A stretch of DNA of 64,000 nt from Harmothoe impar (lineage: Eukaryota > Annelida > Polychaeta > Phyllodocida > Polynoidae): positions 41,637,360 to 41,701,359 of the forward strand of contig OX381714.1 of the NCBI GenBank assembly GCA_947462335.1, given 5' to 3'. The notes under the pieces were generated by a model, which was given only the letters and a program-made list of their open reading frames with translations, made no database searches and was not told the DNA's origin. The translations under genes were made by a program, and so were the position numbers. Of the stretch, positions 1 to 12,400 are shown piece after piece. The number at the start of each line of letters is the position of its first letter. Within the stretch, counting starts at the first letter, position 1.

Positions 1-618
1 TCATGAGGCATACCATTTCGTTTTCTTTCGATAGAAAAGGCATATTGCAGGTGATCAACCATTAATAAGGTACAGAAACGTATACTGCAGCTTAGACTTT
101 CAATATGAGGTCACAAAATATCATTAATTCGTACACGGGAAGCCTAGTAATTAATCACAAAAATAGTCCTCTTTTTCTCGGTGTTAGAATGGGGAGATTT
201 AGTATTGATCATTAACTCCAACTGCCCTGCTCTTATTGTTCTATATTATGCGTCATGTCCCTAAGTGTCATGCTATTATAGAGACACAGACTATCTTCAC
301 CTATGTGTTAACTAACACATTCCACTATATCATCACCGTTCCGGTGTTATTATGGATATTACTGGGGAATGTATTGGTACCTCAATACAATGTAGTAAAT
401 GTGCAAACAAAGCGAGGAATGTAACGTTCTAATTCTATAGGTGACATCTGTGTGTGGGTGTATCTCTGTGTAGGTCGAATGATGGGTGGGAGGGCGGATG
501 TTACATTACATGATCCCACCAGTGCCATTGTTTGCCAGTGGCAATGGCAGGGTAATGTAAACCACAAAGGGCCATTTGGTGCTTGGATCAACAGGTCGGT
601 GGTAGCATGGGGTTAGGG

Positions 619-793
619 ACCTGGGCCTGGTGCCAGGGCCCGACTCCAGCTCTCACACCTTGCCGGAGCCTCCCCAACACCTCCCGGCGTGGCCGACCCC
701 TGCACCCCCCTCACACCGCCCCCAGGGCAGCCCTCCTCCAGTGGCCTCCTCCTGCAGACCCAGCGGCCCGGAAGGAAGGCCCTGGGGGCCGGG
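619..793 (+). other. GC-rich Pro-rich possible exon
   Basis: After GGGGTTAG there is an open frame beginning DLGLVPGPDSSSHTLPEPP and ending near GCCGG|GTAGGG. The GC content is far above its surroundings. No recognisable family and no partner exons, so this is only a candidate. Confidence 0.2.
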
Positions 794-1454
794 TAGGGGG
801 CTATGAACACGCATATATCCCCATGCCCAGTCAAAGGTCGACATCTCGTCTATCTGTTAAGCAGCTTTCCTACCCCCTTCTCCACTGTCCCACCTGCTTA
901 TCCTTGTATGCTCCTCCTGCACCTTAATACGCCCCGTCAGCAGCGCCCCCCCCCCCCCCACACACACATTCCCTTCACACCAGCCCTGTAACCATCACTC
1001 AACCTGTTTAACCAATACCTCTATTCACTTCTTGTTGCACATTCCTGAAATAAGCACCGTATGCTCTGTTAAAGAGCTCGGTGGCAGAACAGTTTAGATA
1101 AGGATACTTTGTATCTAGGCTTATCTATCATCTACTGAGCAGTCCTATACTCACCCAGTCGTTCTGTTGTTTAATATAGGTACATTTTATATCGTCCAAT
1201 ACTCACCTTCCTCTCTTTTGAGCTCAAGCACATTCATGACTGTGCCATGTGTCACGTCACAATAACGTCATGCAGCACGTCAGTGTGATACGTCATGCAG
1301 TTACCATGGTGACATATGAGGGTGACAGATCCCCCCTGCAGGCGGTGGTGCTGGCTGTATACATGTATATATCAGTATAGGTGAGGGCCAACACCGACCT
1401 ATTGTTGTCTGACCGAGGTCCATACACGGGTAACATGGCAGACGACCCAGCATT

Positions 1455-1695
1455 AACCCTTTAAGGGCCGCATAGTGCTTTAGGTTAATGCACTATGCAC
1501 TTTGGTCGTTATGATGTTTAAATACAGCCCTGGAGGTTAATTTAATTGCAAATGCTCCGCTCCATTCAAGCATGATGCCGACCCTATGGGGTTGATACAA
1601 TTCCAGAGGGTTGGGATGATGCATGAATGCATCACTGGTGAGTTACTCCCAAAGGCTGAATGTGGCTCTTGTGCGGCCCTTAAAGGCCCAGCGCC
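1455..1695. repeat. CTTTAAGG-terminal dispersed element, copy 1
   Basis: Starts TTAACCCTTTAAGGGCCGCA, carries internal palindromic pieces (CATGATGC, GGTTGGGATGATGCATGAAT) and ends with CCTTAAAGG. This layout of outer inverted ends with inner short palindromes recurs across the window. Confidence 0.8.
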
Positions 1696-2859
1696 CCTAT
1701 ATATAGAGCTGAGTACCTGTCCCGACTGCACTCTGACTGTTACTGGACGTTCAGTAAGAGCTGCGGGTTTAAATGGTCAGTCATCAGAGAATGACAAGAC
1801 CAGCCTTGTTTACCACATATCACTGAGGGCTATATTGGGGCTACATTGCATAGCGTTACATGAGTCACCATTCTCTACTATCTACCTACACCCCCTCCCA
1901 CTACTCCACCCACCACGGCGGTGAAAAGGTGACCTATCTCCATAGTACAGACTATTATTTTTAGGCACTGCTCCATCTGGATATCATAAGACTGTCTGGC
2001 ACCATGAAAAGGTTATACTGAAAATGTCTATGAATTCCCAAAATGGTGTCTAATGTGTTCCACCGTCCCTAAAATACACGGAGAAAGGGTTTGAGGCACC
2101 ATGCTGTCCTTAAAGGGTTATTAAAGTAACAGCGATCATCCATCCTGGTGTGACAACTACAAACATGCCGTTACCTGCAGCATGAGTGTGCATGCTCCTC
2201 CAGCACTATAAACACTATAAACACACCAGGCACACCCCTTAGTGAGGGCATGGGGGAGACATGCAATATATGTGGTCTATAGGGAGAAATTAGAGGAGGC
2301 CAAAGGGTCGATTCTGCACTTTAAATTGCATTTCTTTACCCGTATCTGCACAGAATGGAAACAGTGCAATTCAGTTGTAAAATGGGTAGTAAAAGGGAAA
2401 TGCCAAGAGATGGGGGGAGAACTGGGAGAAGGGAAGGGATGGAGTTGGTCTTATCTCTACGCGATCTGACTCCAGTTTCTGTTATCAAATTGCAACCATT
2501 GTGTGGTGTAGGAGACGTGGGACGTAATGACGTGGTGCTGAATGTCAAACACACGTCACCAGTGACGTCACGAGTTAAATTGTCAGCCTGGCCCCGTTAC
2601 AACCATGATGATACCCCCACAGACTGCGGCAACGTGCGGCTACAGAGGAATGGCCTGCTTGGCAACGTTAAAACCCTATAGGGACGACAATAGGGGAAAT
2701 TGGCGTGGCTGCAGGGAGCCGCCCGGGGAGTGGGGACGGCAGGGGCAGGTCCGATATAGTCCGGCCCCCGGGACGCCTGGTCGGGGTTCTGCCCCTCCCA
2801 CCCTGCCTTCGTACGTCACTCCCCTCTCCCGCCCTGCCTCACTCCGGCATTCCCCTCTC

Positions 2860-3840
2860 CTTCAGTCATGCCCTGTCCCATCCCGCCCCCTCTCCTTCAG
2901 TCATGCCCTGTCCCATCCCGCCCCCTCTCCTTCTGTCATGCCCTGTTCCATCCCGCCCCCTCTCCTTCAGTCATGCCCTGTTCCATCCCGCCCCCTCTCC
3001 TTCAGTCATGCCCTGTTCCATCCCGCCCCCTCTCCTTCTGTCATGCCCTGTTCCATCCCGCCCCCTCTCCTTCAGTCATGCCCTGTTCCATCCCGCCCCC
3101 TCTTCTTCAGACATGCCCAGTCCAGTCCCGCCCCCTCTCCTTCAGTCATGCGCTGTCCAGTCCCGCCCCCTCTCCTTCAATCATGTGCAGTCCCCGTCCC
3201 ACCTCCTCTCCTTCAGTCATGCCCAGTCCCGTCCCGCCTGCCTCTCCTTCAGTCATGCCCTGTCCCATCCCGCCCCCTCTCCTTCTGTCATGCCCTGTTC
3301 CATCCCGCCCCCTCTCCTTCAGTCATGCCCTGTTCCATCCCGCCCCCTCTCCTTCAGTCATGCCCTGTTCCATCCCGCCCCCTCTCCTTCTGTCATGCCC
3401 TGTTCCATCCCGCCCCCTCTCCTTCAGTCATGCCCTGTTCCATCCCGCCCCCTCTTCTTCAGATATGCCCAGTCCAGTCCCGCCCCCTCTCCTTCAGTCA
3501 TGCGCTGTCCAGTCCCGCCCCCTCTCCTTCAATCATGTGCAGTCCCGTCCCACCTCCTCTCCTTCAGTCATGCCCAGTCCCGTCCCGCCTGCCTCTCCTT
3601 CAGTCATGCCCAGTCTCACCCGGCCCCTTCTCCTTCAGTCATGTGCTGTTCTGTCCCCCTCTCCTTCAGTCATGCCCAGTCTCATTCCGCCCCTTCTCCT
3701 TTAGTCATGCGCTGTCCTGTCCTGCCCCCCTCTCCTTCAGTCATGCCCAGTCTCGTCCCACCCCCTTCTCCTTCAGTCATGCGCAGTCGTGTCCCGCCTC
3801 CCTCTCCTTCAGTCATGTGCTGTCCAGTCCCGCCCAACTT
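2860..3840 (+). repeat. 35-bp minisatellite with 352-bp higher-order repeat
   Basis: Unit CATGCCCTGTCCCATCCCGC plus CCCCTCTCCTTCAGT, about 28 copies. Variant markers (CTTCTGTCATG, TCTTCTTCAG) recur exactly 352 bases apart, so a ten-unit block was duplicated. Because 35 is not a multiple of three, long stop-free frames appear in all three forward frames; they are not genes. Confidence 0.95.
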
Positions 3841-4249
3841 CCCTTTGTTGCTTTTCTGTCCCACCCTGCCTCCCGCTACTAATATTACTCCCCACCTCCT
3901 GCCTCCCCGTCCTTTGCCGCTCCCCTCTCCCAGCCTGCCTACCCATCAATGCCCTCTGCCTCCCTGCCTCTCATCTACATTATATTCTGCAATGTCAAAG
4001 TTGGTTTACTGTGAGGTAACACAGACAAAGACAAATATCTGTGTATAAGGAGTTGAACAGGTAGCCCTAGATCTACAAACCCCTCCCCACTAAACACCCG
4101 TTTCCCACTATAAACAAGCCACCTACCCGACCCCATGAAACATGCATGCCAGTTAAACATGTCAAAAATCGATGTCTTCTCTTTTGCCGACCTACACTGT
4201 GCCAGCCTACATCTGTGGCTGAACACCCCCTACACCTATATACATCACC

Positions 4250-4650
4250 CCACCCACCTCAGCCAATCCTACAACACTGTACCCCCACCCACCCCACACC
4301 TCAGCCAATCCTACAACACTCTGCCGCCACCCACCCCACACCTCAGCCAATCCTACAACACTGTACCCCCACCCACCCCACCCCTCAGCCAATCCTACAA
4401 CACTGTAACCCACCCACCCCACACCTCAGCTAAACCTACAACACTGTAACCCACCCACCCCACACCTCAGCCAAACCTACAACACTCTGCCGCCACCCAC
4501 CCCACACCTCAGCTAAACCTACAACACTGTAACCCACCCACCCCACACCTCAGCTAAACCTACAACACTGTAACCCACCCACCCCACACCTCAGCCAAAC
4601 CTACAACACTCTGCCGCCACCCACCCCACACCTCAGCCAATCCTACAATT
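4250..4650 (+). repeat. Minisatellite of about 42 bp
   Basis: Unit CCTACAACACTGTAACCCAC followed by CCACCCCACACCTCAGC, about nine copies with variants CTGCCGCCACC and GTACCCCCACC. Confidence 0.92.
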
Positions 4651-5065
4651 TAATCTTTAAATGCAGGTCAATTTTATGTAGGGAATTAACAAAACATGTG
4701 ACAGAAAATGTAGGAAATGCGTCATTTCTGGTATAGGCACATTATTGGAAGCTACCAGTAGTAACCCTTTTCGTGTAGTGCAAATTGCTTTGTAACTGTG
4801 GTAGTTGTATTTACTGGAAGAGCACTAACTGGACTTATCATGTACGAAATTTAAAGATTGAATTAGATAAAGAATTTGGCTGAAAAGGGATAAGATATTT
4901 TAAACACACTGACACCTACGTATCCGGAGTCCATTACAAGGATCAGGAAATAACCGGAGATAAGTATGTACATTATAAAACCATTCCCGCATACCTTCCC
5001 TGCCTCCCACAAACTATTTTTAAGTTAAACAAAATGCCATTGTGTGGTCTCTGTAACTGCTGCTA

Positions 5066-5256
5066 TATACTGTAAACGTATGTTATTTCGCGCTGTACTT
5101 ATTTTCACGGATTTTCAAATGCGCGAAAATATATACAGCGCAAATATTTATCCAATATAGTCCTACAACTAACACATGCCTAAATCCGGAAGTTCAAGTA
5201 CACGTGAAAGTGTACTTTCTAGGTAAATCGCGAAAATATATGCGTTTACAGTATAC
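5066..5256. mobile_element. MITE with ATACTGTAAACG termini
   Basis: Starts ATACTGTAAACGTATGTTAT plus TTCGCG and ends CGCGAAAATATATGCGTT plus TACAGTAT, imperfect TIRs of 26 bp. Confidence 0.8.
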
Positions 5257-5834
5257 TGCAGTGAAGCAGTGGTTGGCCGGTCAGTGAAAGCGTTAATGCT
5301 ACACTTTGGGTGTGGTGCAAAACAAACCATGAAAGAAGTCTATTGAGGTACTTTACTAGTAATGTGATATCTATACATGTGCGTCTCAGTATGTCCTCTT
5401 AAGTCATGTCCCAGATGGACGTCAAAGCATTCCTACGTCACGCCTGGACACAACTTTCTAAATTGGTTTGTCAAGGCGATGGTCAACGTCCTCAGAGAAA
5501 CTAATTCAATGATGCCGAACTGCAAATTGAGATAGTTCCTTCAGATAGCTGAACAATTCTTTTCATCGCCATCTTGAGAGTATACAGACACTAAGAATAC
5601 CCGTCCAGCTACGGGTGCAGTCAAATATAGGAGACTATCGTCTACCAGAACACGAGTTCCTAATATAAAACACACACACTTCATTAGCAGCTATACAAAG
5701 GACGCCTTTTCTATTGTATTATGGAGTCTGGCTGAACTGTGCCCTGCAAGACTTACAAGATGAAATAAAAACCTCATACAAAAGTAGGTTAAATGAAGCT
5801 GACCACGTGTGGGTCTGAGTTACCTGAAAGAGGT

Positions 5835-6045
5835 TAATCCACCTTGCAGGGCCGCCTAGGGCTTTAATGAATTGTACTATTTGTCGGCATAATATATACT
5901 GGATTCAAGCACCATGCTGAACCTATGGTGCTAGTACACTCCTAAAGAGTGCATGAATTTAGCACTGGCGAATTACTCGATGAGGCTGTATTCATGCTTC
6001 ATGCTTCATGCATTGACGCAGTATGTGGTCATTAAAGGGTTAATC
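5835..6045. repeat. CTTTAAGG-terminal dispersed element, copy 2
   Basis: GGTTAATCCACCTTGCAGGG to CATTAAAGGGTTAATCC, with ATTCATGCTTCATG inside; same layout, diverged. Confidence 0.75.
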
Positions 6046-7623
6046 CGCCTTGGAGGGTCTGGTACTAGTGGTAGGACAGTAGGCGGTAGCTGGGGCAGTT
6101 ACAATGTACATACAGATTATTCTGCTACTGTATATACTTATAATTTAGTATAGAAAAGTAGAAATACTAGCATGAGTGCATGGCCATAGGCGACCAAAGG
6201 GTGCCAGAATACACAGCACGAAGCACAATCATGCTTCAGTTAATCCCTTTTTGTTGCCTTTAATCCTCATTTGTCGAGGTGTGTGTACTTTATGAAATGT
6301 GTTCTCACCCAGACATGCAGGTGTGTGACTGAGAGGCACCTGTGTACTGGCAATGTGTACCCCCCCCCCCCCCCACACACCCTCCAATAGGCACAAACCT
6401 TGGTATTAAAGGGGGGAAAGTGGTCTGAAAATCTGGGACACTTTACTGTTTTACGTGTAGGCCTCAAAAGCATTCAAAAATTGGCTCGCGGACTGGGGCG
6501 ACGACTCGAACACCACGGCCTAGACTCATGGGCTATCAAATTAACTTTAAAAAGGCTTAAAATCATTAATTTCGAATCTAAGTTGGAAAGGAATTTTAGG
6601 TTTGGCCCTGTTTTGCTAGGTAGGGTCAGCTAACATGAAACAGCATTTTCTTTATATCTATTTGGCCTAACTGGGCCTCTTCAGTAGTCCTTATCTGGGG
6701 GCCGTATTTACCCCCTACAATCAGCAGACACCAGTGCGGCACGGCCCACAATACCACAGCACGGCTCTTATTGACTGACAGTTATCCCCACCCAACAAGC
6801 ACAGACCTGCCACTTGTATTTTTCATCTCATCTTTTTCTCCCACATCTCATCCTTTTCTCCCACTTTCCACACATGACAGTGATATTTGAAAGGAGAAGG
6901 GGTGGAGATGACATAGTGTGGTAAGGGAGGTGTGTGGTGTGGTGAAGGTGGGAGGTGTAGGGCATGTGAGACATCAATCAAATCACCACAGCAAAGACAT
7001 AATAGTCAGCAATGAACTGGCTGCTTCCAAGTGCATGGTAAATATCACAAATGCCTGTCCGCGTGGTGGAGGGAGGCATGGAGGTGGCACATCATGGGAT
7101 TGGTAAAACGCTGCAACCATTATGGGTCGTCTGCAGTTATAATCTTTTCCATCTCATGTTGTGGTATTTCCGAAAATCGTTTCACAATACACGACATCTT
7201 TACACCCAAAGTCAGTATGTTACTTTTAAGTACAGGACTAGACCGGGACCTCCCCCGCCCCAATTATTTAACAAGAAAAATACCAATCTCTCTTAATTTA
7301 TCTCGGGACAAACTATTCAGAAAAGCTATCCGACTGATTCTGCTCCAAGCATGCTGACTATTACACCTGGAATAATATGCACCGAACAGCCTGTACTCTG
7401 ATTTATGGTAGTAGAGGAAGGGTGTGACCTGCACTTTTCAATTAAGTGGCTATTTCACATGTATAAGTTGCCATATGAGAGATACCCATAGACACACATG
7501 ACACAGACAATGGCCACAGTGTGTGTCATGTACAACTGTGTGTGCTCACCTCTAGCTTCCTACCTCCCCGGGTAACACTAACAAACCAAACACAGCCACA
7601 GCCCTCTCACTACATCAGCTTAA

Positions 7624-7880
7624 GTAACCCTTTTAAGGCCGCATAGTGTTTTAATGCATTATATTTAATGCCCTTGGTCGCCATGGTGCCTGAATGTGTA
7701 CAGCCCTGGTGAATACCTCTGCACTGCTGCATTCAAGCATCATGCCGAGCCGTCGGGAGTGTATCAACGCTGTTGGGTTGACATGATGCTTGAATGCAGT
7801 ACTGGTGAGTTACTCAACAGGGTTGCCATCATACATCATGACGGCAAAGGGCATACTGCATTAAAGCACGTTTATCCCCT
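7624..7880. repeat. CTTTAAGG-terminal dispersed element, copy 3
   Basis: TAACCCTTTTAAGGCCGCAT, CAAGCATCATGCCGAGCC, GACATGATGCTTGAATGCAG and CATCATGACGGCAAAGGGCA in order. Confidence 0.8.
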
Positions 7881-8837
7881 ACCACACAGAATTCATGATG
7901 GCATCAACCTCATTTTGTGGTAATGCCGTGTGCTAGGGGTACACATACAGGTAGGGTGGAGGCTGTCAGGTGAACCATTGGCAAACACATGTGAGAACTT
8001 GAGGTAGTGGGGGGGGGGGGGAGGGGCTGGAGCCCTTCTTCGAGCTGTCATAAATGCACAAACACCTGTAAGTATTTCCCTCTGTATATGAAGGATTAAT
8101 CTAAAATCAAATTAGATCCTTAACCACAGAAGAGTAAGTGCTTGTATGAGCCCTCCATATACATTGTTGTTATGTACCTAGATATTGAAAGGGTCCCAAA
8201 GGAGAGACAGGCACATGTACAGGGCTCCTTTAAGTAATGCCCAACAAATCCCCCAGAGGTAATTGGTATGCAAGTAGATCTTGGATATGAAAATAGATCT
8301 CAGAGTCAGAGTGCCCCCTCACCCATCAGTCCATGTCACCATTCCATCACCATCTCAGAATGATGCCTCAAACCACCCCCGCTCACATGACCCCCACACC
8401 CTCAAGGTCACACCCCTAGTGACCCCAGCTTGACCTCAACGTCATGCCTACAATATAGATGGGTCTTATTATTAATGGCCAAGGAGAATTTAGAAGGGCA
8501 TAGAGCCAACCTATTCCTGGTATTTAGGAGATGGTCAAGAATCTCTGTATATTCACTATCGACCAATAGGTGGCCACAGCGCCTCATGATGATAATAGGA
8601 CATAGGCCTAGGATATTGCCAGAGAAAGAGCTCAGCTCCTCCCCTCCACCTCAGTCCCCTGTGTCAAAATGTATTTTTGAGAGGACTTTCCAAGGATCCA
8701 GGGCAGGATTCCTAGGACCCAATTGATAAACCTTGTGCCAGCTGTTATCAGTGCGTGTTTATCTTATGGCCGCCCACATATTAAAGGGGTCCCGCTAATC
8801 AGGAATCGTAAAGCTCCGGTATCTGAAAAAGACCCCT

Positions 8838-9202
8838 AGTTAGGCCACTCAAAAAAAAAAGTTATTTCTCATCACCAAGGTCTGGAAAATATGACGAGGG
8901 AGGTTTTTTAAAGTTTTATTTTCTTTTTATTCACGGGCTAAAATATATAGGATAAGATGTGCTTTTCATGACCAAAATTGACATTTTGGTATTTAAGAAT
9001 TTATTGATCTGTAAAAGTGGGGAAAATGTAAGTTATTTCTATCCTACTGCATTACTGGCAGTATTAGCTTTATATGCCAATATTTGTCAATTTTTATCAT
9101 GTTTTTCATTAACATCTGCAAAAAACTTTTTTATTCCCAAAACCTGATTTCTCTAAGGCGCGGTGATGAGAAACCATTTGATTTTTTTGAGTGGCCTTAG
9201 GT
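8838..9202. mobile_element. Related MITE of about 365 bp with 36-bp TIRs
   Basis: Begins TAGGCCACTCAAAAAAAAAA then GTTATTTCTCATCACC. Ends GGTGATGAGAAACC then TTTTTTTGAGTGGCCTTA. AT-rich interior. Confidence 0.85.
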
Positions 9203-9370
9203 GTGAACGTAACTGTGTGGGCCGTACATACCAGGCCACACAATGCCCCCCATGGTGCCTCATAGAGCCGTGCCTACAGTGACGTCTGTAGGTATACACA
9301 CAGATACACATGGGGAGTCTCCAGGGGGGAGCCTTAGCATACTGGGGGTAGACAAGCACTGGGTACTCAC

Positions 9371-9437
9371 CGGAGATGAACCTGAAGAGGACCATGATCT
9401 TGTCTAGTAGCCGCTCCAGTACCTCCTCTGACGCCTC
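9371..9437 (-). CDS. CUL4: CUL4 exon 14 (last exon in the window)
   Basis: Acceptor TTGACACAG; encodes [20 protein letters not shown] and ISG. Donor TCCG|GTGAGT, phase 1. The next expected segment (DVFEAFYKKDLAKRLL in the family) is not found to the left. Confidence 0.94.
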
Positions 9438-12400
9438 CTGTGTCAACAACAAACAAGCTTTCAGCACAATCTTATTGGGGAATTCAACTTTAGTGTTTAA
9501 CATGCAATTTCTATTATCGTCATAATAGTTATGCATCATGCCGATTCTACAGCAGTGTATCAACCCTGCAGGGGCGGCATGATGCTTAGATGTAGCACTT
9601 GTAAGTACTCGCCAGGGCTGTATTCTTACATCATGATGATAACGGGTCACAGTGCATTAAAGCACTATTTGTCCCTTAAAGGGTTAATGCACTTGCGCTC
9701 TTGTCATCATGCTGTAGGAATGCAGCCCTTGTGAGTGACTCGCCAGAGCTTCATCCATGCATCATGCCAACCCTACAGGTTGATACCTTCAAAGGGTCGG
9801 CATGATGCTCCAATGCAGTGTCAATGAGTTAATCCCCAGTGCTGAGTTGTAGCATCATAACAACACGTCAACATAGAATCATGATACAATGTATATAATT
9901 CAGCCCATAAAGGGTTATTCTGGCTTAATCACATGTAGTTAAGTCTGTCTTGAGATCATAAATTTCCAAGATAGTTTGAGTTTAATTTTTGTAAACATGT
10001 CAGATTTACGACTAAATCTTGACAGCTAAATTACTTACCATTAGCTATGTCTTTGGTATGTGTATTTTCTCAATATACCAGTTGTCAAATGGTTAGACAG
10101 TTGAAGAGATTTAACCACTCCTCAATATAATTGAAGAACCAGAACATTCTAATCCTAAGTATCTCGGGACAGCATATATGTTCTATAAGTATATATTAAT
10201 ATATATAGATGCTTCTGCGAGACACATCGGATATTATTCCACCAATGAGAGTTCACAAGGTTTTAAATATAGTGGTAGATTATAACAATTGAGGGAGACA
10301 ATTCAAGATCTATATAATGTTACATGTGGAAATAGTAAATCTCTTATTGATCTTGCATATTTTACTCCATTCAAGAGCCATTTCTGTACAGCCCTTGGTA
10401 ATTAAGACCGTTATTGTGACTGCACAATCAACACAAGTGTAGACCATCTGTCTCCTATTGAACAGCTAAAACGCTGTGTTTGAGTCCACTTTGTCTCGTA
10501 AATGTCCTGCGGTGGCACCTGTATGAGCAGAACCAAGCCGGGCTTGTCTTCTCGGAGCCATTACACGCTGAGAACACAACAACAGGTGTCCGGGTACCCA
10601 CACCCCCTTAACCCCCCACCCCACCCAGCTCCTACTCACTCCTCAATACACTCACCCCATCTTTACCTGCCCACACACCAGCCTGCAGACCCTTACCCCA
10701 TCTTTACCTGCCCACACACCAGCCTGCAGACACTCATCCCATCTTTACCTGCCCACCGACCAGTCTCCAGACACTCACCCCATCTTTACCTGCCCACACA
10801 CCAACCTGCAGACACTCACCCCATCTTTACATGCCCACACACCAGCCTGCAGACACTCACCCCATCTTTACTGGCCCACACACCAGCCTGCAGACCCCAT
10901 CTTTACCTGCCCACACACCAGCCTGCAGACCCTTACCCCATCTTTACCTGCCCACACACCAGCCTGCAGACACTCATCCCATCTTTACCTGCCCACCGAC
11001 CAGTCTCCAGACACTCACCCCATCTTTACCTGCCCACACACCAACCTGCAGACACTCACCCCATCTTTACATGCCCACACACCAGCCTGCAGACACTCAT
11101 CCCATCTTTACCTGCCCACCGACCAGTCTCCAGACACTCACCCCATCTTTACCTGCCCACACACCAACCTGCAGACACTCACCCCATCTTTCCCTGCCCA
11201 CACACCAGCCTGCAGACCCCATCTTTACCTGCCCACACACCAGCCTGCAGACACTCACCTCATCTTTACTTGCCCACCGACCAGCCTCCAGACATTCACC
11301 CTATCTTTACCTGCCCACACATCAGACACTCAGCCCATCTATACCTGCCCACACACCAGCCTCCAGACACCCATTTACCATATCACGGCTAGGCTAGTGT
11401 ATATCTACCACTATTCTATACAGATCGGGGGCTATTTTGGGGAGAGAATCCCCCAGTCACTGATTATCATCTCTAGAAAAGCACGCCCTCAAGTCACCAG
11501 CCGACAAGAGTCGGAATTGAGAAGGTGTTTTTATTTGACCAAGAGATTATTGGTCCCACAATGGGAAGGCCACTTAGTGAATCGCTATATTTATCCACAG
11601 CTATAATCAGCAATCTACATCAGTTCCTCTGTATGGAACTATGGGACAATTATTAGGGTTGGTGAGCAACTATTGTCTCTTCTTGAGGACATATCGATGG
11701 AATAAAAGAGTGTTCAGAAATATGGCAGAAAATGGGGCAGGAATACGAAATAGGGGCTGGTGGGTTGGGGGTTGGGGGTATTGATGGAGCTGGGGTGCAG
11801 GTGTGTGTGGGGGGAGGGGGGGTGTGAGTGAATAAAACTAGCGGGTATGCGCGTGGATTAGGATCCGCTACCTGGGGATCACTCAGGCAGACGGAGACAG
11901 TTCAGGCCCACCCAGGTGTGAAACAGGGTTCATCGGCTGTGAAGGCCGGGGCGCTGCGTGCGGGGATCCCATTTCGGATACTATTCACGTTCTGTGTAGA
12001 TAAACCCAAGACAAACTTAACATAACCCTTCATGTGCTCCACATCACTCCAATTTAATCCTCCCCCGAACCCCTTAGGCAATTTCCACTCCCATCATTTC
12101 TTTTATATATTGAATAAACCTGATTTTGCGGTTTCAATTATGTGTGTAAGAAAACTAGTCAAGACTGAAATCCTAGCAAACGCCACAACTATTTAGAAGA
12201 GAAGGAAGGTGGCATCTTTATGAAATATAACCGCCAAAGCACATATGGTAAATTTGATAAACCTTGTGAATTCTCAGTGTGGGTTAAATTGAATTATCTA
12301 AAATGCATGCTTCTATACAGATTATTCAACTTGGTGAGCAGAATGTGAAAGCCTTACCTTATTTCCTGCTCTGAGTTTGGAGTCGACGTATTTAGCTGAA

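Larger units (their letters stand above)
1..9370. other. CUL4 intron or 3' side: repeats, no supported gene
   Basis: Apart from the minisatellites, MITEs and the weak GC-rich candidate listed separately, I see no coding sequence. If CUL4 continues to the left, all of this is intron. Confidence 0.6.

Noticed and set aside
2605..4048. Three overlapping long forward frames (278-447 codons) rich in Ser, Pro and His
   Set aside because: They are translations of the 35-bp minisatellite in all three frames; no splice context or start supports a gene.
8959..9147. 62-codon hydrophobic frame
   Set aside because: Lies inside a MITE with clear terminal inverted repeats and is AT-rich by composition.
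10502..11397. Frames of 296 and 188 codons
   Set aside because: Products of the 42-bp tandem repeat, whose length is a multiple of three.
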